NCBI GenBank assembly: GCA_905200905.1
Contig: CAJKMA010000063.1
Span: 1 to 15,212, forward strand
Reading direction: 5' to 3'
Origin: an uncultured Bacillota bacterium
Lineage (GTDB): Bacteria > Bacillota > Clostridia > Lachnospirales > Lachnospiraceae
DNA length: 15,212 bases
The notes beneath the pieces were generated by a model that searched no databases, was not told the origin of the DNA, and worked only from the letters and a program-made list of their open reading frames with translations. Within the stretch, counting starts at the first letter, position 1, and each line of letters starts with the position of its first letter. A program made the translations under genes and the position numbers. This document shows, piece after piece, positions 6,960 to 12,891 of the stretch.

Positions 6960-7025
6960 CTATAAACCATACCTCTTTTTCTCCTATCATATCCCAATCA
7001 GGAAAAACAAACTATTTCCTATTGT

Positions 7026-7997
7026 TTATCTTTCTTCTTTTTCTATTCTATATTGTAACTGATATAACGCATTGGCCCAGGAGCCGCAGTTTTTCTGCAA
7101 CCTCTTCCTCAGTTCCGAATTTACCTTTTTTCGCTCAGGCATTTCTCCTGTTTCCTTCCATATCTCATACAGCGCATCCAAGTCTTCCCTTGTTTGGGAA
7201 TCTATATTTAATACCTGATAATAACAATGTCTGGAATCTCTTTGATGTGTTTTTTTATTCTCTGGTATTTCTCCGTCTAATTCTGTTGTATGAAAAGGAT
7301 TACGCCGTTTTGACGGCTCCATACCTATTTGATATAGGGCATTCCGATAACTTCCGAATTTTTCAAGCAATCGCTGCTTAGTTTCCTTTGACAGTTCTTC
7401 TTTAAATGGCACTCTATGTAATTGCCCTGCTAATTCCTGCACCTCTTCCAAAGCCTGCACATCTATCTCTTCCAAATCTTCCACCTTATAAACAGCATAT
7501 TTTTGAAAAAATGTTTCATCAATTCCAGCTTCTAAAATTACCTGTCCCCAGCTTTTTGCATACTTCGCAATCTGACAACTTACTTCTGGCAATTCCTGCG
7601 GATGGGGAATTCTGCATAATGTTTTTGCTTTTTCCTTAACTGTTTCCAACAGTGCTTCGTACTCTTTCTGTTCTTTGCGAAATTTAGAAAGTGTCTTTCC
7701 ACCTTTTCCTGCAGACTTACTAAGCCCTGCTGCTTGCAAAGCATAAGGCCATTTTTGAAACCGTTCTTTAATATAATCTCTCCACACCCAAAAAACTTCT
7801 TTCTGAGAAGGAGAATGTCCTAATTTCTCTGCTTTCTCCTTTAAAATTTGCAACAGTATATCATCTTCTATTTGTTCATAAAACTTTCTTCCACATGTGG
7901 TTTCAAGAGAATATTTTTTATATAGTTCACAAGCTGAATCCTCCATTCCGTAATTAGTATCCTCATATTGTTGTGCGATTTTCATTAATTCCCTCAT
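7026..7997 (-). CDS. Four-repeat protein with homing-endonuclease-associated-type repeats, behind a cobalamin leader
   Basis: A 323-residue soluble, Lys/Glu-rich protein with no signal peptide or membrane segment. It consists of four copies of a 45-residue unit: a helix, G/R-x-x-P-x-x-x-E/K, a second helix, then F/G-S/K-W/Y-x-x-A-L-x-x-x-G. Copies are at about 47-92 (GHSPSQKEV, FQKWPYALQAAGL), 115-158 (CRIPHPQEL, AKSWGQVILEAGI), 182-226 (HRVPFKEEL, FGSYRNALYQIGM) and 272-315 (GEMPERKKV, CGSWANALYQL). This is the pattern of homing-endonuclease-associated repeats, normally DNA-binding accessories to HNH or LAGLIDADG nucleases. No nuclease motif is visible. GGAGG lies five to six bases before the ATG at 7997. 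It is the only intact gene behind the cobalamin leader at 8019-8752. Function unknown; sequence-specific nucleic acid binding is the inference. Confidence 0.8.
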   Translation of the reverse strand: MRELMKIAQQYEDTNYGMEDSACELYKKYSLETTCGRKFYEQIEDDILLQILKEKAEKLGHSPSQKEVFWVWRDYIKERFQKWPYALQAAGLSKSAGKGGKTLSKFRKEQKEYEALLETVKEKAKTLCRIPHPQELPEVSCQIAKYAKSWGQVILEAGIDETFFQKYAVYKVEDLEEIDVQALEEVQELAGQLHRVPFKEELSKETKQRLLEKFGSYRNALYQIGMEPSKRRNPFHTTELDGEIPENKKTHQRDSRHCYYQVLNIDSQTREDLDALYEIWKETGEMPERKKVNSELRKRLQKNCGSWANALYQLQYRIEKEER

Positions 7998-8018
7998 TTT
8001 TTCCTCCGTCCTTCACAC

Positions 8019-8051
8019 AAAAAAAATGCTTACTCTCTACAGAATAAACAT
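8019..8051 (-). terminator. Terminator of the second riboswitch module, repeat-protein leader
   Basis: Minus strand: AUGUUUAUUCU pairs with AGAGUAAGCAU (GU pairs included) around a GUAG loop and is followed by eight U, 21 bases before the start of the repeat-protein gene. UUCUGUAUAGAA at 8091-8080 can pair with UUCUGUAGAGAG inside it over 11 of 12 positions, giving a competing antiterminator as in the importer leader. Confidence 0.75.
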
Positions 8052-8101
8052 TTTACAAACGAATGTAAACAGACTGCGTTTCTATACAGAACACCTTTGT
8101 G

Positions 8102-8207
8102 GATACGATTCTTGCTGACTTATGCTTCACAATTACAGCAATCTGTGCCGGACTTTCACCGGACTTTTGAATTAAGAGTTCCTGTATCAAACATTCCTCA
8201 TCGCATC
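8102..8207 (-). promoter_or_regulatory. Compact cobalamin-like riboswitch aptamer (module 2, repeat-protein leader)
   Basis: Paralogue of the element at 5568-5673, also 106 nt, with the same UCCGGUGAAAGUCCGG core and ACAG-AUUG-CUGU P5 hairpin. The closing stem is GAUGCGAU with AUCGUAUC: relative to the other copy two pairs change (U-G to U-A and A-U to G-U) without loss of pairing. The following small hairpin (UUGUG-AAG-CAUAA) also keeps pairing despite changed bases. The box reads AAGUCAGCAAGA. The unpaired core is nearly identical between copies, as expected of a ligand pocket. Confidence 0.7.
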
Positions 8208-8229
8208 TGTTTTTTGTATGAAATTTTTT

Positions 8230-8360
8230 GTGGATTTCCCTGTTTCCTAGTCACGGGTCTTGTTTTCTGCGGAGGATGCATTGCCCTGCACGTTGCGGAG
8301 TTACAGAGTCAATTTTATTTGTAACAGAAATAACAAAATCAGGAAACAGGGGATTTCCAC
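8230..8360. repeat. 131-bp segment bounded by imperfect 19-20 bp inverted repeats, inserted between riboswitch modules
   Basis: Arms 8230-8248 and 8341-8360 are inverted copies (CCTGTTTCCT and its complement are exact, the outer part imperfect). Nothing comparable is present between the two modules of the importer leader, where the flanks join after only about 20 bases. The interior contains a GUUACA...UGUAAC stem and two CTCCGCA copies but no ORF and no cobalamin core. It may be a small mobile (MITE-like) insertion or an additional RNA domain; sequence alone does not decide. Confidence 0.55.
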
Positions 8361-8418
8361 CTGCCATTTAATCATGCATAATTCTATAAGTCCAGGTTCT
8401 TCCCCTTTCGCATTCCAT

Positions 8419-8458
8419 AAAAAAATCCGCTTTTTGCAGCAAACTGCGTGAAAGCGGA
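8419..8458 (-). terminator. Terminator of the first riboswitch module, repeat-protein leader
   Basis: Minus strand: UCCGCUUU pairs with AAAGCGGA, with an inner GCAG...CUGC stem, and seven U follow. It occupies the same place relative to the aptamer as the terminator at 5740-5781 but has a different stem sequence. Confidence 0.8.
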
Positions 8459-8521
8459 AACCTCTGCTGTCCCTAAACAGCAGGTGGGATTAAACTTTGC
8501 ACGGAAGTTTTTGCCTTACTA

Positions 8522-8701
8522 CTATTAAGCAGGTTTCCTGACTCATGGTTCTTTGCTTTACTGCTCCTTCTCATATTACTATACAGAAATACAATGGATA
8601 CTCTGCAGCATTGCTCCCCAAATACAGTGACCGGATCGCTCAGGACTCACACCTGATTCCCTTTTCACCAGTGTTTTTCTAAACACGGATGCACTTAATA
8701 G
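8522..8701 (-). promoter_or_regulatory. Cobalamin riboswitch, full-size aptamer (module 1, repeat-protein leader)
   Basis: P1 is CUAUUAAG (8701-8694) with CUUAAUAG (8529-8522). The core reads GGGAAUCAGGUGUGAGUCC, GAUCCGGUCACUGUA and GAGUCAGGAAACCUGC. Core segments match the importer aptamer almost base for base, while peripheral arms differ. A CUGCUGU...ACAGCAG hairpin follows before the terminator at 8419-8458. Expected ligand adenosylcobalamin, expected effect repression by premature termination. Confidence 0.9.
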
Positions 8702-8723
8702 GCTTATGGAATTATACAAATGC

Positions 8724-8752
8724 ATTTTAACACTATGCGCAAATATTGTCAA
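8724..8752 (-). promoter_or_regulatory. Sigma-A promoter of the repeat-protein leader
   Basis: Minus strand: perfect TTGACA (8752-8747), 17-base spacer, TAAAAT (8729-8724). The -35 box begins one base after the stop codon of the DUF2325 gene, with no terminator between, so transcripts of the feo operon can read into this leader. Confidence 0.85.
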
Positions 8753-8753
8753 G

Positions 8754-9035
8754 TTACTTGCAGCACTGTTCTAAAATCTCCGTCAATGCATTTTTGCTGC
8801 TGGTATGACAGCGCACTACATCCGTATGTGCGCTATCCACTTCATCTAATGCTGTTTTCACCATTTTATGCGATACTGTATTGGTAAATAAAACCAGTAA
8901 ATCTGGACACCCTATCTGTTTATTAAAATCAGCTTTCATTTGGGTAAATACTTTTACTTTGCATTGATAATTCCTACATATTTTCTTATACTGTGCTACC
9001 ATGCGGTCATGTCCGCCTACGATTACAACACTCAT
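8754..9035 (-). CDS. DUF2325 protein, last gene of the feo operon
   Basis: A 93-residue protein beginning MSVVIVGGHDRMVAQYKKIC, the typical N-terminal strand-loop of DUF2325, with NTVSHKMVKTALD in the middle. It is a Rossmann-like fold of unknown function. Six cysteines are present, including a CC pair near the end, possibly relevant to metal or redox sensing. The start at 9035 is preferred over 9059, because AGGAGGAAGG lies just upstream and the ATG overlaps the upstream TGA (ATGA), implying coupling to the Cys-rich Feo protein. The position suggests a role in ferrous iron uptake or its control; this is inferred from context only. Confidence 0.8.
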   Translation of the reverse strand: MSVVIVGGHDRMVAQYKKICRNYQCKVKVFTQMKADFNKQIGCPDLLVLFTNTVSHKMVKTALDEVDSAHTDVVRCHTSSKNALTEILEQCCK

Positions 9036-9199
9036 TTGCCTTCCTCCTGACAACCACAAGAATGACCTTTCTTTTTATTGCAGCATCCTCCTGACGGGCA
9101 TCCTATACATTTTCTGCCGCTCTTTTTCTCTTTTACAATATAGGCCACTGCTAATCCCACTGCTAACAGCAATACACCAATTACAATAAAATCTGCCAT
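9032..9199 (-). CDS. FeoB-associated Cys-rich membrane protein
   Basis: A 55-residue protein with one N-terminal transmembrane helix (FIVIGVLLLAVGLAVAYIV, about 4-22), a basic stretch, and a cytoplasmic cysteine-rich tail: CIGCPSGGCC at 31-40 and CGC at 48-50. The family is regularly encoded behind feoB in Firmicutes; a FeoC-like or metal-relay role has been proposed but not shown. The start at 9199 has AAGGAGGTGTGAT in front, a near-perfect ribosome binding site; an in-frame ATG at 9223 would overlap the feoB end. It overlaps the DUF2325 gene by four bases. Confidence 0.85.
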   Translation of the reverse strand: MADFIVIGVLLLAVGLAVAYIVKEKKSGRKCIGCPSGGCCNKKKGHSCGCQEEGK

Positions 9200-9219
9200 A
9201 TCACACCTCCTTGTTTTAT

Positions 9220-11217
9220 TCACGTATGCAAACTATATTCTTGCTTAAACTGTTTCTCTGTTTTGTGCGAAAGCAAAATCAAAATTCCTGCAAATATTAC
9301 AATTGCTACTAAACCTGCTGCAAAACCATTGCCAAAGCTTCCTGTAGTCATCAGGGTTCCAATCTGATATACCAGAAAAGCCACTGTATACCCAGTTCCC
9401 ATAAGCAGTCCAATACCTCCCCATAACCATTTCTTATCCTGCATTTCAGCATTCATGGCCCCAAGAGCTGCAAAGCAGGGAGGGGTGTATAAATTAAACA
9501 TCAAATAGGCAAGCGCTGCTACTTTTGTAAGCCCCATCACAGCCGCCACTTCATTAGCGCCACCTACCAATGCTAACGAATCTGTATCAATAAAATTTGT
9601 TAATCCATATACTACTGCAAGTGTTCCAACCACATTTTCCTTCGCAATAAAACCAGTCACTGCCGCTGCTGCCATCTGCCACACTCCAAATCCCAAAGGA
9701 ATCAACAATACGGCAAAAGGAGTGGCTATAGAAGCCAGAATGGAAGTACTCTCCATTCCTTCTTCTACCACCTGTAATTTCCAGTTAAAACTTTGCATAA
9801 TCTGTACCACTGTATTACATACTAAAATAATGGTTCCTGCTTTTATAATATATGCTTTTCCTCTGGAAAGCATAGAAAGTATTCCTCGTTTCAAGCTTGG
9901 AATTTTATACTCTGGAAGTTCCATGATAAAAAAGGATTTACGATATTTATACCCTGTAATCTTTTTTACCAAAAGAGCTCCCAACAGAATCAGTATAATA
10001 CCGACCAGATACATCATAGGCCCAACCCACCAAGCATCTGCAAAAAATGCACCGGCAAATAATCCAATAACTGGAAGTTTTGCTCCACAAGGCATAAAAG
10101 GTGTCAACATGGCTGTTGCTCTTCTCTCTCTTTCATTTCGGATGGTACGGCATGCCATGATTCCAGGGATAGCGCATCCAGTACCAATTACCATAGGAAT
10201 TACAGATTTTCCAGAAAGTCCTACCCTTTTAAAAATAGGATCTAACACCACAGCAGCCCTTGCCATGTAACCACAATCCTCCAAAAGGGCAATAAGAAAA
10301 TACATAACCATAACCAATGGCAAAAATCCTACCACTGCCCCTACGCCTCCAATGATACCATCTACTAAAAGCGCCTGCAAGAAAGGATTTGCACCTGTAA
10401 TCAGGTCAGCAACCCATCCCTGAAAAGCTTCAATCCAACCAACCAGCCAGTTGGCAATCCAGGTTCCCACTGTGGACTGGGAAATATAAAAAACCAGAAA
10501 CATCACTGCTGCAAAAATAGGGATTCCCACAAACTTATTCGTCAGTATAGCATCAAACTTATCCTGCTGATTTATTTCTCTTGTGAGAGTTTTTCTTTCC
10601 TCTACTGCCTTTACCATCTCATTAACAAAAACAAATCGTTTTCTATCTGCTGCTTCTACTTCTTTTTTATTCTGTAAGTTAATATTCTCCTGGATATATG
10701 GTGCTTTCTGCCCACATCCTTTTAAGTCCACTGCCTGCTCCACGGCTTCTTTTAACCCTTCATGATTGGAAGATGTGGATACTGTAGGAATCACTGGGCA
10801 TCCTAACTTCTTTGCCAGCATAGCAACATCAATCTTCGTGGCTTTTTTCTCAGTCAAATCACTCTTATTCAAAGCAACTACCACTGGAATCCCAAGCTCT
10901 AAAAGCTGAGTAGTAAAAAACAAACTCCTGCTTAAATTCGTTGCATCTACAATATTGATAATCACATCTGGATTCTCATGCTTCACATAGCTGCTGGTGA
11001 TACTCTCCTCCGCCGTAAAAGGTGACATAGAATAAGCACCGGGCAAATCTACTGCCACTAATTCTTCCGTTCCACTATAATACTGTTTCTTAATGGAGCT
11101 TTCCTTTTTTTCTACCGTAACACCTGCCCAGTTTCCCACACGCTCATTTTGCCCTGTCAAGGCATTATACATGGTGGTTTTACCACTGTTTGGATTTCCT
11201 GCCATAGCAATTCTCAT
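9220..11217 (-). CDS. feoB: Ferrous iron transporter FeoB
   Basis: GTP-dependent Fe(II) importer of the cytoplasmic membrane, 665 residues, a usual Firmicute length. The N-terminal G domain has G1 GNPNSGKT at 7-14, the switch region NWAGVTVEK at 29-37, G3 DLPG at 57-60 and G4 NKSD at 117-120. The membrane part carries the two Gate regions, seen as GCAIPGIMACRTIRNERERR and later YTPPCFAALGAM, each with the conserved cysteine. The start at 11217 follows AGGAGG. It lies 71 bases after feoA, a larger gap than between the following genes, and that gap contains a near-palindrome similar to the feoA operator. Confidence 0.97.
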   Translation of the reverse strand: MRIAMAGNPNSGKTTMYNALTGQNERVGNWAGVTVEKKESSIKKQYYSGTEELVAVDLPGAYSMSPFTAEESITSSYVKHENPDVIINIVDATNLSRSLFFTTQLLELGIPVVVALNKSDLTEKKATKIDVAMLAKKLGCPVIPTVSTSSNHEGLKEAVEQAVDLKGCGQKAPYIQENINLQNKKEVEAADRKRFVFVNEMVKAVEERKTLTREINQQDKFDAILTNKFVGIPIFAAVMFLVFYISQSTVGTWIANWLVGWIEAFQGWVADLITGANPFLQALLVDGIIGGVGAVVGFLPLVMVMYFLIALLEDCGYMARAAVVLDPIFKRVGLSGKSVIPMVIGTGCAIPGIMACRTIRNERERRATAMLTPFMPCGAKLPVIGLFAGAFFADAWWVGPMMYLVGIILILLGALLVKKITGYKYRKSFFIMELPEYKIPSLKRGILSMLSRGKAYIIKAGTIILVCNTVVQIMQSFNWKLQVVEEGMESTSILASIATPFAVLLIPLGFGVWQMAAAAVTGFIAKENVVGTLAVVYGLTNFIDTDSLALVGGANEVAAVMGLTKVAALAYLMFNLYTPPCFAALGAMNAEMQDKKWLWGGIGLLMGTGYTVAFLVYQIGTLMTTGSFGNGFAAGLVAIVIFAGILILLSHKTEKQFKQEYSLHT

Positions 11218-11238
11218 AACTTTTCTATCTCCTCCTAA

Positions 11239-11254
11239 ATTAACTTTAACTAAC
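11239..11254. promoter_or_regulatory. Possible second regulator site in the feoA-feoB gap
   Basis: TTAACTTTAACTAA at 11240-11253 resembles the palindrome TTAGTTTAAACTAA of the feoA promoter at 11 of 14 positions, but is itself an imperfect palindrome. It could be an internal operator or chance in AT-rich DNA. Confidence 0.25.
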
Positions 11255-11288
11255 TTCCATTTCTAAAAAAAGGACTTACCACATCACT

Positions 11289-11507
11289 TTATATGGCAAT
11301 TGCCTGCGCTAAATCTGTATCAATATTATATCTAGCATCTTTAATACTGACAACGCAACTACTTTTCAAATGGGAGATCACTGTGATTGGCTCTCCACTA
11401 TAACATCCCAAAGAAAACAAGAAAGCATTCAACTCTTCATCTTCCGTCACAATATCTTTTACAATATATTCTTTTCCTTCTTCAGCTTCCAGTAAATTTC
11501 TATTCAT
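11289..11507 (-). CDS. feoA: Ferrous iron transport protein A
   Basis: A 72-residue SH3-like cytosolic protein of the FeoA family, required for FeoB-mediated Fe(II) uptake. The family pattern is visible as YIVKDIVTEDEELNAFLFSLG in the first half, GCYSGEPITVISH in the middle (lining up with the usual L-G-hydrophobic-x-x-G-x-x-hydrophobic turn) and ARYNIDTDLAQAIAI at the end (normally G-x-x-x-x-hydrophobic...A-x-x-I/V). The ATG at 11507 follows GGAGAAGAG. First gene of the feo operon, divergent from the DtxR-type regulator. Confidence 0.9.
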   Translation of the reverse strand: MNRNLLEAEEGKEYIVKDIVTEDEELNAFLFSLGCYSGEPITVISHLKSSCVVSIKDARYNIDTDLAQAIAI

Positions 11508-11537
11508 CTCTTCTCCATCCTTTGTGCTGAAACTCTT

Positions 11538-11547
11538 TAGTTAACTA
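11538..11547. promoter_or_regulatory. Palindrome TAGTTAACTA downstream of the feoA promoter
   Basis: A perfect 10-bp palindrome sharing the TAGTTA/TAACTA half-site with the main palindrome at 11561-11574, centre-to-centre about 25 bp. It would lie in the feoA 5' leader and may be a second binding site. Confidence 0.35.
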
Positions 11548-11560
11548 TTTATTACTTTAA

Positions 11561-11574
11561 TTAGTTTAAACTAA
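11561..11574. promoter_or_regulatory. Probable operator of the DtxR-type regulator
   Basis: TTAGTTTAAACTAA, a perfect 14-bp palindrome. It covers the -10 box of the feoA promoter, so a bound repressor would block transcription of feoAB. The TTAG...CTAA ends resemble the ends of DtxR/IdeR boxes. Assignment to the neighbouring regulator is inferred. Confidence 0.6.
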
Positions 11575-11591
11575 CTTTTAATTTTTGTCAA
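11563..11591 (-). promoter_or_regulatory. Sigma-A promoter of feoA
   Basis: Minus strand: perfect TTGACA (11591-11586), 17-base spacer, TAAACT (11568-11563). The -10 box lies within the 14-bp palindrome. Confidence 0.75.
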
Positions 11592-11604
11592 TAGGTTTTT
11601 TGAT

Positions 11605-11637
11605 TTTTGAACAAATCTTGCATTTGTTTGTTCAAAA
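11605..11637. repeat. 11-bp inverted repeat over the regulator promoter
   Basis: TTTTGAACAAA at 11605-11615 and TTTGTTCAAAA at 11627-11637 are exact reverse complements with an 11-base spacer. They flank the -35 box of the plus-strand promoter, so this is a candidate operator, different in sequence from the feoA palindrome. Confidence 0.5.
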
Positions 11638-11646
11638 TGATAACAT
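11618..11646 (+). promoter_or_regulatory. Promoter of the DtxR-type regulator
   Basis: TTGCAT (11618-11623), 17-base spacer, TAACAT (11641-11646), giving a very short leader before the AGGAGG at 11658-11663. Confidence 0.5.
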
Positions 11647-11671
11647 ATCTATAAATGAGGAGGAATTAGTT

Positions 11672-12049
11672 ATGGGATACGTAAGTCATAAATCAGAAGA
11701 ATCCATGGAAGACTACCTGGAGACCATCTATATATTAAGAAAGCGCCTGCCCGTAGTCCGTTCTATTGACATAGCTACAGAACTGGGATATTCTAAACCC
11801 AGTGTCAGTGTTGCCATGAAAAATCTCAAAGCCAAGGGATTTGTTACAGTTTCTCAGGAAGGTTATATAACTTTCACAGAAGAAGGAGAAGCCCTTGCTT
11901 CGGAAACCTTTGAGCGGCACACTGTTATCCGAGACTGGCTTATAAGTCTTGGGGTAAATCCAGAAACAGCTTCAGAAGACGCCTGTAAAATAGAACATGA
12001 TATCAGTCGTGAAACCTTTCAAGCTCTTAAGAAACACATCTTTGGATAA
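11672..12049 (+). CDS. DtxR/MntR-family metal-dependent repressor, probable Feo regulator
   Basis: A 125-residue regulator: winged helix at about 8-70 (recognition helix near SKPSVSVAMKNLKAKG) and a short dimerisation/metal domain; the C-terminal SH3 domain of DtxR is absent, as in MntR. By alignment to the families from memory the metal ligands would be D14 and E17 (EDYLET), H83 (ERHTV), C105, E108 and H109 (ACKIEH). The cysteine matches the DtxR/IdeR position where MntR has Glu, whereas D14 is MntR-like. The ATG at 11672 has AGGAGG upstream; the frame is open further upstream to 11585, but without a good site. Divergent from feoAB, whose promoter carries a palindrome, so Fe(II)-dependent repression of feo is the likely role. 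Confidence 0.88.
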   Translation: MGYVSHKSEESMEDYLETIYILRKRLPVVRSIDIATELGYSKPSVSVAMKNLKAKGFVTVSQEGYITFTEEGEALASETFERHTVIRDWLISLGVNPETASEDACKIEHDISRETFQALKKHIFG

Positions 12050-12074
12050 AAAGCAATTACATAAAATGCATATA

Positions 12075-12132
12075 AAAAGAGTGATACAGTCCTAAGGAAC
12101 TTGCAGATTCACTGGAACTGTATCACTCTTTT
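12075..12132. terminator. Bidirectional terminator between convergent genes
   Basis: AAAAGAGTGATACAGT (12075-12090) and ACTGTATCACTCTTTT (12117-12132) are exact 16-bp inverted repeats around a 26-base loop, with A-rich and T-rich ends on both strands. It lies between the regulator and the convergent DUF4317-like gene and probably ends both transcripts. Confidence 0.85.
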
Positions 12133-12134
12133 GA

Positions 12135-12767
12135 TTATACTTTTAAAATTCTTTGAAAAAATTCTTCCTCCGGCTGGTTATCTATTTCCCGAAACACTGC
12201 AATGGCATTCACATCTGCGCTTCTCTCTGTAAAAGCTGGAAATAAAAATCCCCAAACAGGCTTTTCAGGTTCATATTCTCCTTTTAATGGACAAATCCCG
12301 CAAATAATATATTCAAAAACTTCTTCTGACTCTCCCTGTCGTTCTTTGTCTGTACCCTTTAGCGGCACATCATAACAATCATGAAAAACAAAAATCCCGT
12401 AAGCCTCCTGGGAAACATAGTTTTCCATAATCACATCATAGAATGTTTCCATCAAAGCATCGTTTTTCAGCCCACAGGATTTCATAGCCATGAAAAGCTG
12501 CCACATACTTCCAGCGCCCTGACCTTCTCTACGAAATTTGTATTTCTTCAACTGTACATTTGTCTCAGAAAAAGGAATCACTTTTGCCAATTCTAAATTT
12601 TTCTTTCTCTCTACCCGGGATAAATTCAAAAAATTTGTATTAAAACTCCCATCAAATTCCCCCTCCTCATCCACATAGCATCCTGCTATTCTTCTGAAGG
12701 AGGTTCTTGCTACTGTCATTCTTCTAGTAAGTTCCAGCATATCTTCTCGGTTGATTCTATACTCCAT
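12135..12767 (-). CDS. DUF4317-like protein, shorter than usual
   Basis: A 210-residue cytosolic protein matching the N-terminal half of DUF4317 proteins from Clostridia: INREDMLELTRRM at the start, TSFRRIAGCYVDEEGE, then LFMAMKSCGLKNDALMETFY, FHDCYDVPLKGTD and the conserved ICGICPLK and GFLFPAFTERSADVNAI. Family members as I know them are near 380-400 residues; here the gene stops soon after the PAFTERS block and runs straight into a terminator. No trace of the missing half is seen in the 85 bases behind it. It could be a truncated gene or a naturally short lineage form. AGAGG stands seven bases before the ATG. Function unknown. Confidence 0.75.
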   Translation of the reverse strand: MEYRINREDMLELTRRMTVARTSFRRIAGCYVDEEGEFDGSFNTNFLNLSRVERKKNLELAKVIPFSETNVQLKKYKFRREGQGAGSMWQLFMAMKSCGLKNDALMETFYDVIMENYVSQEAYGIFVFHDCYDVPLKGTDKERQGESEEVFEYIICGICPLKGEYEPEKPVWGFLFPAFTERSADVNAIAVFREIDNQPEEEFFQRILKV

Positions 12768-12841
12768 GTGATAACCTCTTACTTCTATCTTAAAAAACTG
12801 CTTTTTTGTTACCGTCTTTCATAGATTTCCGTTTTTCTTAG

Positions 12842-12878
12842 AAAAAAATACCCTATCCCCTATTTCTAGGGGATAAGG
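12842..12878 (-). terminator. Terminator behind the 30-codon remnant
   Basis: Minus strand: CCUUAUCCCC pairs with GGGGAUAGGG (one mismatch) around an 8-base loop, followed by UAUUUUUUU. It is separate from the recombinase terminator at 13038-13070 and would serve whatever gene once ended at 12900. Confidence 0.75.
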
Positions 12879-12891
12879 CATTCAATTATTC

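Noticed and set aside
6667..7381. Plus-strand ORFs of 131 and 119 codons in the PQQ remnant and repeat-protein region
   Set aside because: They overlap minus-strand frames with clear protein repeats and themselves show only Ser/Phe/Leu-rich antisense composition.
8097..8324. Plus-strand ORF of 75 codons over the repeat-protein leader
   Set aside because: It runs antisense through the compact aptamer, which is conserved as RNA with compensatory changes; no ribosome binding site and no family resemblance.
5491..8752. The two leaders as a composite transposon with flanking repeats
   Set aside because: The leaders are in direct orientation, diverged in stems, and no transposase or target duplication is present; paralogous regulatory leaders explain the similarity better.
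9722..10270. 182-codon plus-strand ORF antisense to feoB
   Set aside because: feoB is complete with all motifs on the other strand; the antisense frame is low-complexity hydrophobic sequence without a ribosome binding site.
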